A stretch of DNA of 64,000 bases from Grifola frondosa. Taxonomy: Eukaryota; Basidiomycota; Agaricomycetes; Polyporales; Grifolaceae. The stretch is taken from NCBI GenBank assembly GCA_001683735.1, contig LUGG01000010.1, positions 248,001-312,000 of the forward strand. Direction: 5' to 3'. Within the stretch, counting starts at the first letter, position 1; each line of letters starts with the position of its first letter. Positions 1-11,500 of the stretch are shown here, piece after piece. The notes beneath the pieces were generated by a model. That model was not told the DNA's origin, ran no database searches, and saw only the letters and a list, made by a program, of their open reading frames with translations. The translations under genes were made by a program, and so were the position numbers.

Positions 1-2704
1 GCTGCTTTTCGCCGCTGACGCGCTGCCGTCTCTTCGGAGTTCTTGAGTGTTGTAGGCTGCACAGACGAAGTCTTGAATTGGCGCACTGCAGCACCCATAG
101 ACTTTGTAGCGTGCTCGAATTGGGTGAGAGTAGAATCAGTGTGTAGGCGCAACTTCGCGTGCGCGTGCCACACGACAGATCGAAGAACATATCCAGCACG
201 ACCCGGTTTTGCTTGCCAGGCAACAGGCCTTCGATGACGGGCATAATACACTGGCGTTTGTAAGTTAATATACATTCGTACCAAGCAGAGTGTGGAGGAC
301 TGACCTGCAACATGTCTTCGTAGTCTCGCGCCGCCAGTTTCTTCAAACTGGAGACGTTCGACCCGAATCGACGGATAGTGTCGCGCCCGAATGTAGACAC
401 CTCCCAAACTACAGAATGTTTTAATAGGAATCTTGTGGCGGAAATCACAATTTGGTACGTACCGAGCATCAAACTCTTGAATTTTGTTATTCCCTGCTGC
501 TATTAAGATACGAAGCATGTGAATTACGGTGTTCTTGAGCGTGCCGAGCTCGAATTCATGCAGAGGGTCGGGTACCAGCATTCTGTAATGGTTGAAGCCG
601 AACTCGCGCAGCCGGATGGAAAATGCGCTCTAAATTCTGTTCAGTGAAGTATCAGCATTGCAATGGGATATATACACGCACTGGAGTCGGAGTTAAGGAG
701 GTGGGTTCAGTAGATTCTTGACCTGAGCACCCTCGACCCAAATCCTTTCTCGAAAATCCATTTTCGTGCGAGCTTGATTTTGTAGAGGACACCTCATCGT
801 CTTCGCGCGTTTTTGCTCGGCGCTTCGTATCACAGAGGTCCCCATTCCAGGTACGTAGGTTTTCTTGATGTAGCAGTCTGGACATGGCACACCGCCAGAA
901 ATCGCAAACAAGCGATCAGACACCTGTATGAATTTATCGTAATTAGATAACACGACATATCATAATGTAAGACGTACTTCTCGGGGTAGTCAGCGCAGTA
1001 GGTGAATATACGCGGGAATATTCGACGAGTGATGCCATCGCCACACTTGATGAGAAGTCCGTGGACGTAGGCATGTATAAAGTCGGCACGAGCAGGCGGA
1101 GCCAAACCTGATGCATGAGTTCTCGTCGCACAATCGTATCACGGCGACGGATGCGGGGGATTTGAATACGGACTGATAGAAGTGTTGGAAGGCGTCAGGT
1201 AACTATGATAGTGTTAAGCACGTCGAGAATCGTTTAATGTATGAAACATAGACATACCTTAGGAATATATGCCAGATGGTGTGCAGCGAACGCACGAGGC
1301 TTGGCACGAATATATTTGGAGAGGTTACCAAAAAAAGCGTAGATCGGCCACAGCGAAGCTGAGCCGAAGCTGGCGAGGTGGGTGGCGTCTGACCAGACCA
1401 ATATCGGAGCTATGGCATATTCGATGTCGGGGTCGTCGTCAGGATTGCGTGGCTGCGCACGAAGTTCCGCATCGGCCTCCAGCATCGCGTCAGAGTTGAA
1501 TATGTCGGTGTATACGCGCTCGCGCTTCGGATCGCTGCCGTCTGAGGATTCCCGTTCCCAGAATAATTTGAAGGGAACGAAATGGAAGTCGCGCGCGGTG
1601 AAATCTGGAAGGCGGCTTTGACGACCTCGGTAAGGGAGCGTGTATAGACACCTTCGACCTCGTACTCGGGTGCGAGGTCCTCGGAGCTCCACTTGGCCTT
1701 TTCGAAGGGGAGCCTGATCTTGATGGACTCCTTGCGCCAGCCATCAGAGGCAGAGAAGCGCTTCGGAGTCCGAGAATGGTCCAGCCTCTTGAGCTCGTAC
1801 GCGTTGAAGCTCTTGAGGTCTTCTGCGTTGTAGTCCTCGGCATTGAGAACTCTGACGAGACGCTGGAGCTCGGCGGCTGATTTGTAGGGGGACCCGAATA
1901 AAACCAGCGCATGAGTCGGAAGACTGTGGCGTTCAGAATGGTGCGAAGAAGTTCGCGCGCGATTTGTCCACAGCAGCGCCGAAACCAGAGAGGAATTCCG
2001 AGCGTCGCAGGGAGCCTTCGCAAGAGTGGGAGAGTCCGTGAGTGCGTCCAACGTGATGGCGTCTTCCGGATCAGACTGTGGGCGCACCACGTATTGGCGG
2101 AACAGACCGAATGCATTGCATTCTTCGTCAATGGGTGCTGGGGCTTCTGGGATAGGATCAGGATTTCTGGGGGGGAGATACTGAACGAGGTGGTGGCGGT
2201 GGCGGTGGTGGAACGGGAGGTATCGGCTTAGGTTGGCCCACATGGCTGGCAAGTCCACGTAGCGAGGTAGGCAAGTAATCTTGAGTACCGCAGGAGCCCA
2301 GCGCGCTCTCCCGGAACGACTGAAAGAGAGAGGCGTGTCTTCTGGAAAAATGAATACTCCGCATTCATGCGTTCTCTGCCTACGATTTCATTAACAATGT
2401 AATCATTATAGCTTAATATATGCGATCGGACTTACCTCCTCACGCTCGCGCTCTTCCTGTTCCCTTCGCTCACGCTCCTCCCGTTCCCTTTCTGCTGCTG
2501 CTGCACGGACCTGCTCAAACCTGTGCAGTCGTGCGCTTTGTCGTGCTGTCGTTGGACCGCGATTGCACGAACAGCATCGTCCCGAGCCTTCTGGATGCCA
2601 CCGCCTACGATTTGCTGCCTCCCCGAGCAATATTTGCGCCGATGAAGTTTCAACGCCGCCTCAGTCTTGCAAGATTGTCGACAGAATTCGCATTTAAGGT
2701 CCAT
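1..2704 (-). pseudogene. Degenerate Plavaka-type DNA transposase, cut by left window edge
   Basis: A minus-strand transposase gene of the Plavaka group, common in Agaricomycetes. The N-terminus near 2,704 has a C2H2 finger (CEFCRQSC then H and C), followed by a basic/acidic coiled stretch rich in ERE and EER repeats. The transposase core is readable in several frames: the FGLFR region near 2,100, WSDATHLASFGSASLWPIY near 1,400, RRELMHQVW near 1,110, ADFIHAYVHGLL near 1,060, CPDCYIKK near 870, LVPDPLHEFELG near 560, and VIEGLLPGKQNRVVLDMFF near 200. Plausible introns sit near 2,370-2,440, 1,205-1,260, 925-980 and 245-310. Frame changes near 2,530 and 1,640, and a stop before the SAFSIRLREFGF segment near 605, show that it is broken. 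It is expected to continue beyond the window. The family assignment is from memory of related proteins. No terminal repeats were identified. Confidence 0.8.
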
Positions 2705-2756
2705 AAGGCAAGCAACCACAGCCAGAACTATCAGCAAGAGCCAGATGAGACGCATA

Positions 2757-2904
2757 TAGCCAGCAAGCGCGTAGTGAGCGTTCAGTAGCCAGCAAGCGCG
2801 CAGTGCCCAAGTTAGGCACACTCAAATTGTGGGCGCGTACCAATCAAATTCGGACGTACTCAATTAAGTCCGAATTAGATCAACTTCTAATTAGATTAAC
2901 TTCT
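2757..2904. repeat. Clustered short direct and inverted repeats in the Plavaka/DUF6698 gap
   Basis: Three short repeat pairs lie in the 250-bp gap between the two divergent genes. A 20-bp direct repeat (tagccagcaagcgcg plus agtg-like tail, one mismatch) occurs at 2,757-2,776 and 2,786-2,805. A perfect 9-bp inverted repeat (aattcggac / gtccgaatt) lies at 2,847-2,855 and 2,868-2,876. A 16-bp tandem duplicate (aattagatcaacttct, one mismatch) lies at 2,873-2,888 and 2,889-2,904. They may be subterminal transposon repeats or promoter sites; the sequence alone does not decide. Confidence 0.7.
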
Positions 2905-2955
2905 TCGCGCCAAACTCCGCTCCGAGACTGTCACCTTGTTCCTATAAATGCTGCA

Positions 2956-5127
2956 ATGTCCTCCCTTAACTCCTTCCATCACTCTGCCACTCCGCTCAAC
3001 ACTTCAATGCCTCCGTTCGCCTCTTCCATTACCGAGAAGCCAGCGAAGTCTGGTAAGTCTGCTAAAGCTGCAGCTTATCAGGCCCGCGTTGCGGCAAGCG
3101 CTGGTCGAGGTGGCAGGTACGCTTGTGGTTTAGCCTGAACTTGATCGAATACACTCACTAACTGATCTAGACCACGGGCGAAGCAATCTCGTCCCCGCAC
3201 TCCATCAAATTCCCCTTCTCGCGACCCCAAGCGGGCCCGACGAGACTTCTATTCGATCTCTCCGCAACGCGGGCAACGCGGCCGCGATGTGGGAGGTTCC
3301 TCGAGCCGTACTCCCCCGACAATCCCGAGCAACGCGGTCGATCGATCCTCCGGAAAGGCGGACGTCCGGAAGCACGTCGGAGTGCCTCCGAATCTTCAAG
3401 CCGTTCTCGCTCGGAGTCCTCCCGCTCATCCTCCCGCTCATCCTCCCGCTCCTCGCCTGCCCTATTCAAAGAGACATACGACTCCATAATGGAGAAGATC
3501 GCGAACGACTGCTCCGAGCACTGGGTGATCAAGTATATACGGTGCGCATATACTCAGCAATTCGATACTAACCTGGTGTCATAGGGATACCAATGGTACT
3601 GCCAAGAAGCTGCAGAATGTCGGAAGATTCCTGCCCCGGATCGTAGGTCCCTATGTGAACGTCTTTCGTACGTTCTATGTTGGGGTGGCTGTCGACGGCG
3701 CACCCAATCCATCCAAACTCGCCCGGGAAATCAAAGAATTCAAAGATTAGTAAGTGAATTCAGTTCTGATGCGCATATATGCACTTACATTTGTTCAGTG
3801 GGAGCGGCGCACGCCGTGATTACATCGTGGCGTACAACGCGCTCATCACGCACTTCCCCTGCCTCAAACGCATGGTCCCCGGCTTGCAAAGGAGCGTAGA
3901 CGAAGTAGAGTTCTTCACAGACTTCGTAAGTATTGTTCTCTATAATATTCGATCCCTCACTGACATTGCTTAATGGAGCTCGATACGCATGCACGCGCGG
4001 CGCGTAGCGATGATCTTGCAGCGCTGCGCTACGAAATCATCGACATGCTTGAAGATGTTGACCTGCCCAACGGCATCAAGATCAAGAAATTCCCGCGTGC
4101 GGACCGCAATAAAGCAAACCGCGGTTTTATGGACCCATGCACGGGCCGTCTGTTGATCTCACGTGGCCTGCGTGAAAACTTCGACAAGGATCCGGCGTTG
4201 TGAGTATCTATCATCTAATTTCGATCTTGCTGACTTCGAGGCCATTGCAGTTTCAACCGCCTGGTCTTGCGCGGCAAGATCTTCGTCCTCTCTGGGGATT
4301 ACCCGAGCTACCTCTACTCCGAGGAGAATCATATTGAGGGGAAGACGCTTAGCGGCATCTTAGAAGGCCCTCTCTTAGTACAGGTACGTAATTCTTATTC
4401 TAAATCTAATATTCTAACATCGGATACTCACAGTGCTACCGTCGCATCTTCACCGGCAAGAGCACTGCACTGGCGGACCCTGGAATCCCGCGCGGTGCAT
4501 CACGCAAGTGTGTCGCCGCCAAGAACGACATGACTAGGGTCACACCGGCAAGTATTGCATACGTTGCCTGCCTAGTAAGTAATTGTGCTACACTCGCTAC
4601 TAATGCTCACGAATTCTCTCTCTGTAGGTGCGGTTCTGTCTCAGCGCACAGACCGAGTGGTGCGTCACGGACGGCGATTTCTCGTACGAAACGTACTACG
4701 GGTACCTCGTCGAACTCTTCGACGATGCAGATTTTGCGGTGCCCGTACTCAAGTGGTGGAATCGGTGCGTATTCTCTCATTTTATTTGCATATACTAACT
4801 ACATATATTTACAGGATGGTGTTCGGTGTTACCACTGAACACGAGATTCAGTCTGACGGCGAGGACACCTACCTCGTCACCAGACACACGGAGACCGCCG
4901 CCTCCAAAGTGCGCGCTGAGCGCAAGGCACGTCTCGCTGCCAAAGCAGCTGCCGAAGCAGCCATCGACAATGCTCCCCTCTCTCCCCCAGCCGCCCCATT
5001 CTCAGCCTTCGAGGACGACGAGCTTGAGTACAGGTCTGACCAGGATACAGGCCCGACCGGTGGGTACGCGCAGAACTCTGTAGAGATTGGGCAGGGCGAG
5101 GAGGAGATTGACGAACTTGACGAGTGA
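2956..5127 (+). CDS. DUF6698 family protein
   Basis: Multi-exon gene of the Agaricomycete DUF6698 family, whose function is unknown to me. The N-terminal third is low-complexity, rich in Ser, Pro and Arg, with an SRS/SSR run near 3,400. The conserved domain runs from about 3,590 to 4,815: NVGRFLPRIVGPYVNVFR, VPGLQRSVDEVEFFTDF, SDDLAALRYEIIDML, NRGFMDPCTGRLLISRGLR, then a FVLSGDYPSYLY-type segment, TPASIAYVA and VLKWWNRMVFG. The C-terminal tail is Ala/Lys-rich and then very acidic, ending in EIDELDE. Introns are short with GT-AG ends. The first ATG (2,956) follows a CTATAAA string at 2,942 very closely, so an in-frame ATG at 3,007 could be the true start. Between 3,171 and 3,290 the reading frame must change by one base, either by an unseen splice or a missing base. 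Confidence 0.8.
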
Positions 5128-5989
5128 CGGGTAAGTCGGACTGTATACTTAATGACTGGGCTGACGTTTCGATCCTCATGGCACAGTTTCACGCATGGGC
5201 TTCAGCCGCGCGCATTGCGCCGCCTACGGTTGTGTTTGTCAGTTTTTGTTCTCTATTGTGCTTCTTGCTGCTTTGTGGTACTTGCTCGGACATCGTTGTT
5301 ATCGCATAAATGTTCTCTTGTTGCTGCGCTATCAGGCGGATTTGTAACTTAGAGTGGATTCAAATGGATTAAATCAAATTTTTAAATTCAAATTCAAATT
5401 CAAATTGGTGGGTATCAAATGGATTGTAGATATGGTGTGTCAGGTAAGATAAAACAAGATACGTATGTCAGATAAGATACGACAAGAGATTACCGGTGCA
5501 CCATCTTGTCAGCCTTGTCAGAGATTGTACGAACTTGTCATCTCTGGCCGGGAGTACACCTAACCCTGGCACGCTCCGGTAGGATCGGCATTCTGGCCAA
5601 TGGTCAAGGGTCCCGTATATTTCCCGGCAGGTAAAAAAATCTGGTATCTCTTATTTTACATTTATTAATTATATTATCTGGTACGCTAGGGGGGATTTTG
5701 CTGATACGCTGCTACTCATAGAATCAACACATTTCAATTCGCCTGTTCTCGCTGGGTATCTGATGGCTGTGTACACTATGAGTTTTGTTCAGTCATTAAA
5801 TAGTTGAGTACTAAGGTACCGGCCACCTCTATCCTATGGATGCCCAGCGCGTCCATAAGAACACAGGCAGACAAGCTTTAGTGAGCGTGCATAGGTACTA
5901 TGAGTCATGATGGACGTGAAGAATGCGATGAACCGGGGTTGCAGGTAAGGCGAGGGAGGAGGAAGCAGTAGAGATAGTTGTTACAGTGA
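5128..5989. other. Intergenic, AT-rich with short tandem repeat
   Basis: About 860 bp without a credible gene, between the ends of two convergent genes. It holds a hexamer run (attcaa repeated) at roughly 5,384-5,407 and an imperfect direct repeat of a GATAAGATA-rich unit at about 5,440-5,490. Nothing else was recognised. Confidence 0.6.
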
Positions 5990-6879
5990 TTAGAACAGGT
6001 CTTCCAGTGTCATTTGTTTTACAATATCCTGGGGAGAGCTATGAGCCACTGCGAAAGTATTTGGCCGGATTCCAAGATCGACGCACCGTATTCGAAACCA
6101 TCTGAACAAACTCTTCAAAGCTCAGCTTCCCATCGCCGTCCTTATCCGCCTCCATGATCGTCTTGTCAACAATTTGCTGTAGCTGGCCGTCTTTAAGATT
6201 GTTGCCTACCATCATCTTCAGGACGAGGAACAGCTCGCCGTTTGAAATATACCCGTCCCGATCCATGTCATACACCTTGAATGCGACTAAAGATACGCGG
6301 TCAATATTGTGACGCGAGATGAGGGTCGAATCATGCACATAGCAGCTTCTCCTCTCGTCCTCCTCGGGCACTAAACGTACTCAGACCGCCTACGAATTCT
6401 TGGAAGTCAACTGTGCCACCACCACTGATATAGAATGATTGTCAGAAATACTCGAGGCGCGATGAATAGAGACGAACTCCGCATCGAAGATAGCTATCAG
6501 CCGTGACGCTAGTGGGTTATTGGCGATTTGGGGTATTTGCAGGAACTCTTCGCGATCTATCGATCCGGAACCGTCACTACCAAGGGACAGTAATAGTGAA
6601 TATGTCGTCCCATGCAAAACGTGCAGCGGACCCGTCACCTGTCAAGTTTCATGAATCTCTTCTTGAGCCGCTCCAGCTCGCCAGCGGTGACTGTACGTGA
6701 TAACAAGAACATCAACTATGCAATACTGTATTAGCTCCATCGGTTGATTGGCATACAGTTGGACCGCTTCTGCATGTCCTCCATAAATTGGGATGCTACA
6801 TGACAAGCAGAACAAGATCTCCTGTTAACGATCGCGCGAGCAATGTAAATGCAGAGAGATGCGAACGCGATTGCCCCAT
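5990..6879 (-). CDS. CNB1: Calcineurin regulatory subunit B
   Basis: Ca2+-binding regulatory subunit of the calcineurin phosphatase, which controls stress, calcium and morphogenesis responses in the cytosol. Seven exons can be joined to a protein of about 173 residues, the normal family length. It begins [18 protein letters not shown] (the GQ after Met fits an N-myristoylation site) and ends in [12 protein letters not shown]. Four EF-hands are visible: [39 protein letters not shown] and [13 protein letters not shown]. Introns are about 50-110 bp; two appear to use an unusual GTTCG donor. The start at 6,879 was chosen because it supplies the Gly2 and joins in phase to exon 2. No frame disruption is needed. 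It is head-to-head with MSS1. Confidence 0.93.
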
Positions 6880-7082
6880 ATTTGATCAAACGTGCGTGCC
6901 CAAATGAAGAGTTGTCGTCGGAGAGGTGTGTATACAGCAGATGCTAGGTATGGCGAAGACAGTGGCGATGATAACAACCCATCCGTACAGCACAAAGACG
7001 CCGTGGGAAACTCTCGGGCGCCTGAGTCCGCCGACAAGCACGGCGTCGACGTTGCGATTAGCGTCGAGGACAGCCATTTGGA
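6880..7082. promoter_or_regulatory. Shared 5' region of CNB1 and MSS1
   Basis: The two start codons face away from each other with 203 bp between them, so both promoters must lie here or overlap the neighbouring gene. No clear TATA box was seen. Confidence 0.5.
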
Positions 7083-9141
7083 ATGTTGCCGTACAGACAT
7101 GCTCTCAGGTCTCACATAGCCCGCTCTAGTGAATGCCTTATATCTATTCGAAAAAGACGCTTTTCCAGAACTCTCAAGGCTGTGATTCCGCATCGCCCCG
7201 CGAATATTGGTGGAGCGTTCGGCCGGCATAGGTCAACCCAGTCTGCGCAGTCGTATGTCAATGATAGCTCTGAACGGGTGTCCCTACCCGAGCTCGTATT
7301 GTCCGATGCTCAGAAGCGGACGATCTACGCGTTATCCACGCCCCCGGGGAAAGCAGGGGTTGCTGTGATCAGGATTTCTGGACCCGATGCTTTAGAAGTA
7401 TGGAGGCGCATGGTGAGCACAAGAAACAGCAAGAAAGGAAAGGGCAAGGCGCGTTACTGCGATCCCGAACCATGGAAGATGCATATGTGCAAGATTATCC
7501 ACCCTGACACCGAAGAGTTATTGGACGAGGGACTTGCTGTATTTTTAAAGGTGGGCATTAGCCCATCTATTGATTTTACAAGCATTGAGTGGTATGCATT
7601 CCTAGCTCCGAAGTCATTCACTACGGAAGACGTGTTAGAGTTGCATATCCATTCAGGGCGTGCCATCATATCGTCAGCGCTGAATGCCATCTCTTGCATT
7701 CCTTTCTGTCGTCCCGCAGAACGTGGAGAGTTCACGCGACGTGCGTTCGAAGGCGGTCGTCTTGACCTAACACAAGTTGAAGGCCTTAAGGATCTGATCG
7801 ACGCAGAAACTGAAGTACAGCGACGCGTTGCATTGAGGACGGCCGGGGTGGGCGACATATTTTCTTCGCCTCATCAACAATTCAGCTATTTAGACTAATT
7901 CCTGAGATAGGGCGCTGCTAGGAGCCGGTTTGGTCAACTGAGGACAGAGATCATACAATGTCTAGCCCTTATTGAAGCACTCATAGATTTTGGGGAGGGC
8001 GAGGATATTGAGGAAGGCGTATACGATCAAGGTTCGTGCGGCATGAACAACCATTTAGGTCTTACTCATCTCTGTCAATGTAGCGAGAGAACGCGTTTTG
8101 AATCTCCAACGTACGATCCGAAACCATTTGTCTGACAATCGCAGGGGAGAAATAATGCGCTCGGGGTACGTCTCGCCATTTTTGGACCACCTAACGCGGG
8201 AAAAAGTAGCCTCCTCAATTACCTTGGTAATGTTTGACCATCTGTGCGCTGGGATATCGTTTTGACTTGGTCCTCTTACAGCGCAACGGGAGGCCGCGAT
8301 AGTAACTCCGGTTCCAGGCACGACAAGAGACATTTTAGAACTGTCACTTGATGTTGCTGGTTTACCGGTGATCGTCGCTGACACCGCTGGGTTGCGAAAG
8401 ACCGATGATATTGTGGAGAAAATTGGTGTGGAACGAGCGAAACAGCTGTTAGTGATCATTGCTTTCTCCATTACTCATCAAGTTGCTAACGCATCGCATC
8501 TAGTGTTGAATCATCAGATGTTTCGTTATGTGTACTGGCACTCCCTGAGATTCTCAAAAGTCACGATGGAGCAAAATTCTCTCTTGACATACCCTCTTCT
8601 GTCTCGTCTCTGCTGACTAGTAACACCTTTGTGCTACTCAATAAAGCCGATTTAGCGACTTCTGCTTTGTCTGAAATCAACTTATCAGATTTGGGTGTGC
8701 AGCATGCGTGGATGGTCAGTTTGGGGACGGGCCATGGAACACAGACTTTCCTGGAGGGTTTTGGCAAAGCACTGCAGCAAAGGCATATCTTTGATTGCTT
8801 CTATTTTCTCGCAGAGAATCTTATTCGGTCTTCATCCGCTCAGATATAACATCTTGCAAGAACAAGGATCCGATTTAGATGAACCGCTCATCACTCATGC
8901 GCGGCATCGAATCCATTTAGAGAATACAGTACAATTTCTGCAAGCATTCCTGGATACTCGTAAGCCTTTTTTGGTACTACAGCCTGCCAATGCTGACCTA
9001 ACCAATCACAGCCCCAGAAGACGTCGTCTTTGGTGCAGAAGAACTGCACTATGCCGCCCAGGCGGTTGGAAAAGTCTCCGGCTGATTGACGTCGAAGATG
9101 TGCTGGATTCTATTTTCCGTGATTTTTGCATCGGGAAGTAG
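7083..9141 (+). CDS. MSS1: Mitochondrial tRNA modification GTPase (MnmE/TrmE family)
   Basis: GTPase that, with the MTO1 partner, modifies wobble uridine (5-carboxymethylaminomethyl type) of mitochondrial tRNAs. The N-terminus is Arg-rich and poor in acidic residues, as expected for a mitochondrial presequence. Then come the TrmE N-domain ([20 protein letters not shown]), the folate-binding region ([19 protein letters not shown]), and the G domain: Walker [25 protein letters not shown] and NKAD. The extreme C-terminus is FCIGK, with the conserved modification-site Cys. Introns interrupt at about 7,552, 7,855, 8,034, 8,226, 8,448, 8,805 and 8,960. Two single-base losses seem to break the frame: one T in the run at 7,542-7,546 (VFFKAPKSF expected) and one C at about 9,082 ([12 protein letters not shown] expected). 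These look like sequence errors. Confidence 0.9.
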
Positions 9142-10131
9142 AATGATGAGATTCGTGATGTTCACCGATATACCGGCATGTCGAAAACCGTTTTCATATA
9201 GAGATCTGTCGACGATGTGCGTTCAATGAATGCCAGTCAGTTTTACATAAGACGTCCGATGATACTGTGCTCTAATACTTGTGAATAAAACACATAACGC
9301 CCTATCCAACATATGACGAACCGATATCTCGATAGACAGACAGCGGGCATTAAACGGGGAGGAAACACTGAGCAATTAAGAGATAACTACGAACATCATC
9401 TTTTGAACGGGAGCTCCTTCGAGGATATGTTATGATATGCTAAGCCACGTACTCGTTGGCGAAGCAATGATGAGCTGTCCACAACGAGTAAGTTTGGAGG
9501 AGTTTCAAGAAAAAATCACAAACGATTAGTGCCTTGTCGTGAAGAAGTTTGGCATATGACATCGCAAAGATGCTAATCTGTGTTGGAGAATTGGCGGAGG
9601 GAAAAACATCGAGTTGTAGATGTTCCAAGAGCTCCATCACACATCCAACAGGATGGCGGTGGGAAGTGTGATAGTGTCCAACGCGTCGAATAACAATGAA
9701 GCTATTGAGCTGAGTGGACACTCTCATTTAAACTGTTAGAAACATTACACTCGAGCGCAGTTCAACCAAGCAAGAAATGATACCTTGATCCAACGTAATC
9801 TCACAAGGGTCATAAACATTCCGAATGGATCAACTGAATGAAAACACACCTTGCCAGGCTGAATATTTCCAGCAATGTACACAACCGTGGCCCGCGTTTC
9901 TTTGAGAAGGCAAGTACCCTTTTGAAAGTGGGTTGGGCTGCGTCACGCTCTTCGACGCAGATATGGCATTGATGGGATATTCGATCAGATTAGATCCCCT
10001 CTAGATCAGATTAAAACACGTGCAGTATTGCTCGCGACAAGTCAGTCGTGCCTCCTGTACAGTCAGTGTACAAGTCCTCCCAACTTTTCACTTGTTTCTC
10101 CTTTCTTCCTCAGGACGCCCTAATACCAACA
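9142..10131. other. Unassigned interval with one uncertain minus-strand reading frame
   Basis: About 990 bp with no recognised product. A minus-strand reading frame of 95 codons (9,440-9,727) contains the segment LNSFIVIRRVGHYHTS preceded by a possible CAG acceptor, and weak coding-like segments lie upstream near 9,840-9,950. A small intron-rich gene convergent to MSS1 is possible. I cannot name it, and chance is a fair alternative. Confidence 0.3.
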
Positions 10132-10587
10132 ATGTTTGGAACACTTCTTCACTGGGGGTTTGATGCGGTTCTTTTGAGCGCATTCCTTGCTGGAATAAGG
10201 CGAACCACAGGGTTAACGTGGGTGCCTCTCCTGAATATTGGATGTTGGGACTCATCATGCAATATTTATTAATTGTACAGACCCAAGCTGTCTGACGTTC
10301 CAAACAAAGATATTCGTCGTTAGTCTTTTATCCTTCTTGAGAGGACGCGTTGTAGGATGCTCATTTAGCCACGACAGAGCTGTTGCGGTCATACCTCGAG
10401 CTTGGTGTGTTATAGCGTAATGCACGGCTTCGAAACAAAGAACTTACGTTTTAAATTTCATGATTCAGGGGAATACATTTTTGATTTTGCAGTGGTGATT
10501 TTCGGAGTGCGTTCTAGACTCGTACCGTGTATATTTGGATGCTCAAACAATCCGCAGAGGTCTTCTTCCTTCGAGCGGAGATCTTAA
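10132..10587 (+). CDS. DUF1748 family small protein
   Basis: Small conserved fungal protein of the DUF1748 family, about 75 residues, of unknown function. It is split into very short exons that I joined by eye: MFGTLLHWGFDAVLLSAF-LAGIRRTTGLT; then PKLSDVPNKDI; then TTELLRSYLELG (about 10,370-10,406); then EYIFDFAVVIFG (about 10,470-10,506); then RSSSFERRS with a TAA at 10,585. The pattern of an AGIRR(S/T)TG motif, a YL-LGE motif and a terminal F(E/Q)RR is characteristic of the family. The N-terminal stretch is hydrophobic and may be a membrane segment. The gene ends about 230 bp from the end of OST2, in convergent orientation. Confidence 0.8.
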
Positions 10588-10818
10588 CACTCCACTTGCA
10601 TTCATACCGTCACGACCGGATTGTTTGTGTGTTACTTTGCTACCCTCAATAATCGGTCTACTGACAAGTTCAACTCACTTCCAGATTTCTCTCATACACT
10701 CTTCGGCATCCCACTTCACGTTATTGTTAATCTGGGTATACACTGCATCCATGTATACGTGTACAAGTACGTCCATAGCAGTCCATTGTATATATGCACT
10801 CCTTCACCACAAGTGCAA

Positions 10819-11346
10819 CTACCCGAGGAAATTGAATACGAAAAAGTGCAGCACAATCGAGCCAAGTGCAAAGTCGGCAAATGCCCTGTCATCCGCAGCA
10901 TCCAATGAGTCCATGGGACGGACAGATGAAGGCTCGAGAAAATTACGCGCAACGTACCGTTCTGGGGACACGTCTTTGAATTCAGATCTATTGGCTGGGT
11001 TGACCTGCGAGCGCAAGGATGCAGCGAGGACAAACTGTCCAACACAGCTGCTGAAACTGCATTGCGAGACATATTGCGTGAGAGGCCACAAGAGAACAAG
11101 TTGTGAATACCCGACGCACCCAGCCAAGAACGCATTGAACGGAAAGTTGGTGACAAGGACACAGTAGAGGAACTGTGCAATCCCCGAGAGCATAAGGAAG
11201 ACGAGGAACGCGTCAATTGTCTTGAGGCGCGTGGAGGTCGTCTCGTTGTAAGCCTTCCATAATGAATTGACAGGGTTGGAGGAGTGTGCTGTCGATGATG
11301 CAGCGATATTTTGTTTAAGGGTTGTGGATGTTTTAGGACCAGCCAT
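10819..11346 (-). CDS. OST2: Oligosaccharyltransferase subunit OST2/DAD1
   Basis: Small integral-membrane subunit of the ER oligosaccharyltransferase, which transfers the dolichol-linked glycan to Asn in N-glycosylation. Three exons give about 140 residues, normal for the family. Landmarks are SLWKAYNETTSTRLKTIDAF, LSGIAQFLYCVLVTNFPFNA, a GQFVLAASLRSQVN motif, and the conserved end RAFADFALGSIVLHFFVFNF then LG. Three hydrophobic segments match the known topology. Introns are at about 11,090-11,150 (after FLAG) and 10,890-10,950 (after SPER). The start at 11,346 (MAGPKTST) was preferred to an in-frame upstream Met at 11,397 because of the family length. It faces mS42 head-to-head across 154 bp. 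Confidence 0.92.
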   Translation of the reverse strand: MAGPKTSTTLKQNIAASSTAHSSNPVNSLWKAYNETTSTRLKTIDAFLVFLMLSGIAQFLYCVLVTNFPFNAFLAGCVGYSQLVLLWPLTQYVSQCSFSSCVGQFVLAASLRSQVNPANRSEFKDVSPERYVARNFLEPSSVRPMDSLDAADDRAFADFALGSIVLHFFVFNFLG

Positions 11347-11500
11347 TGTGAACTGCGAGTGCGGTCGACGTGGAAGACGAATAGGGAGGGAGGCCAAATT
11401 AGGAAGTCACGCGCACGCGAGCGCGTCCAAAAAGTTTCGGTCAAGTGCAAGGTCACGACCTCAATCGTCTCTACGTTCTGCAGACTCTGTCTTGCAGGAA

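Noticed and set aside
10535..11167. Plus-strand frame of 210 codons
   Set aside because: Overlaps OST2 antisense and the last exon of the DUF1748 gene; the OST2 reading is unambiguous.
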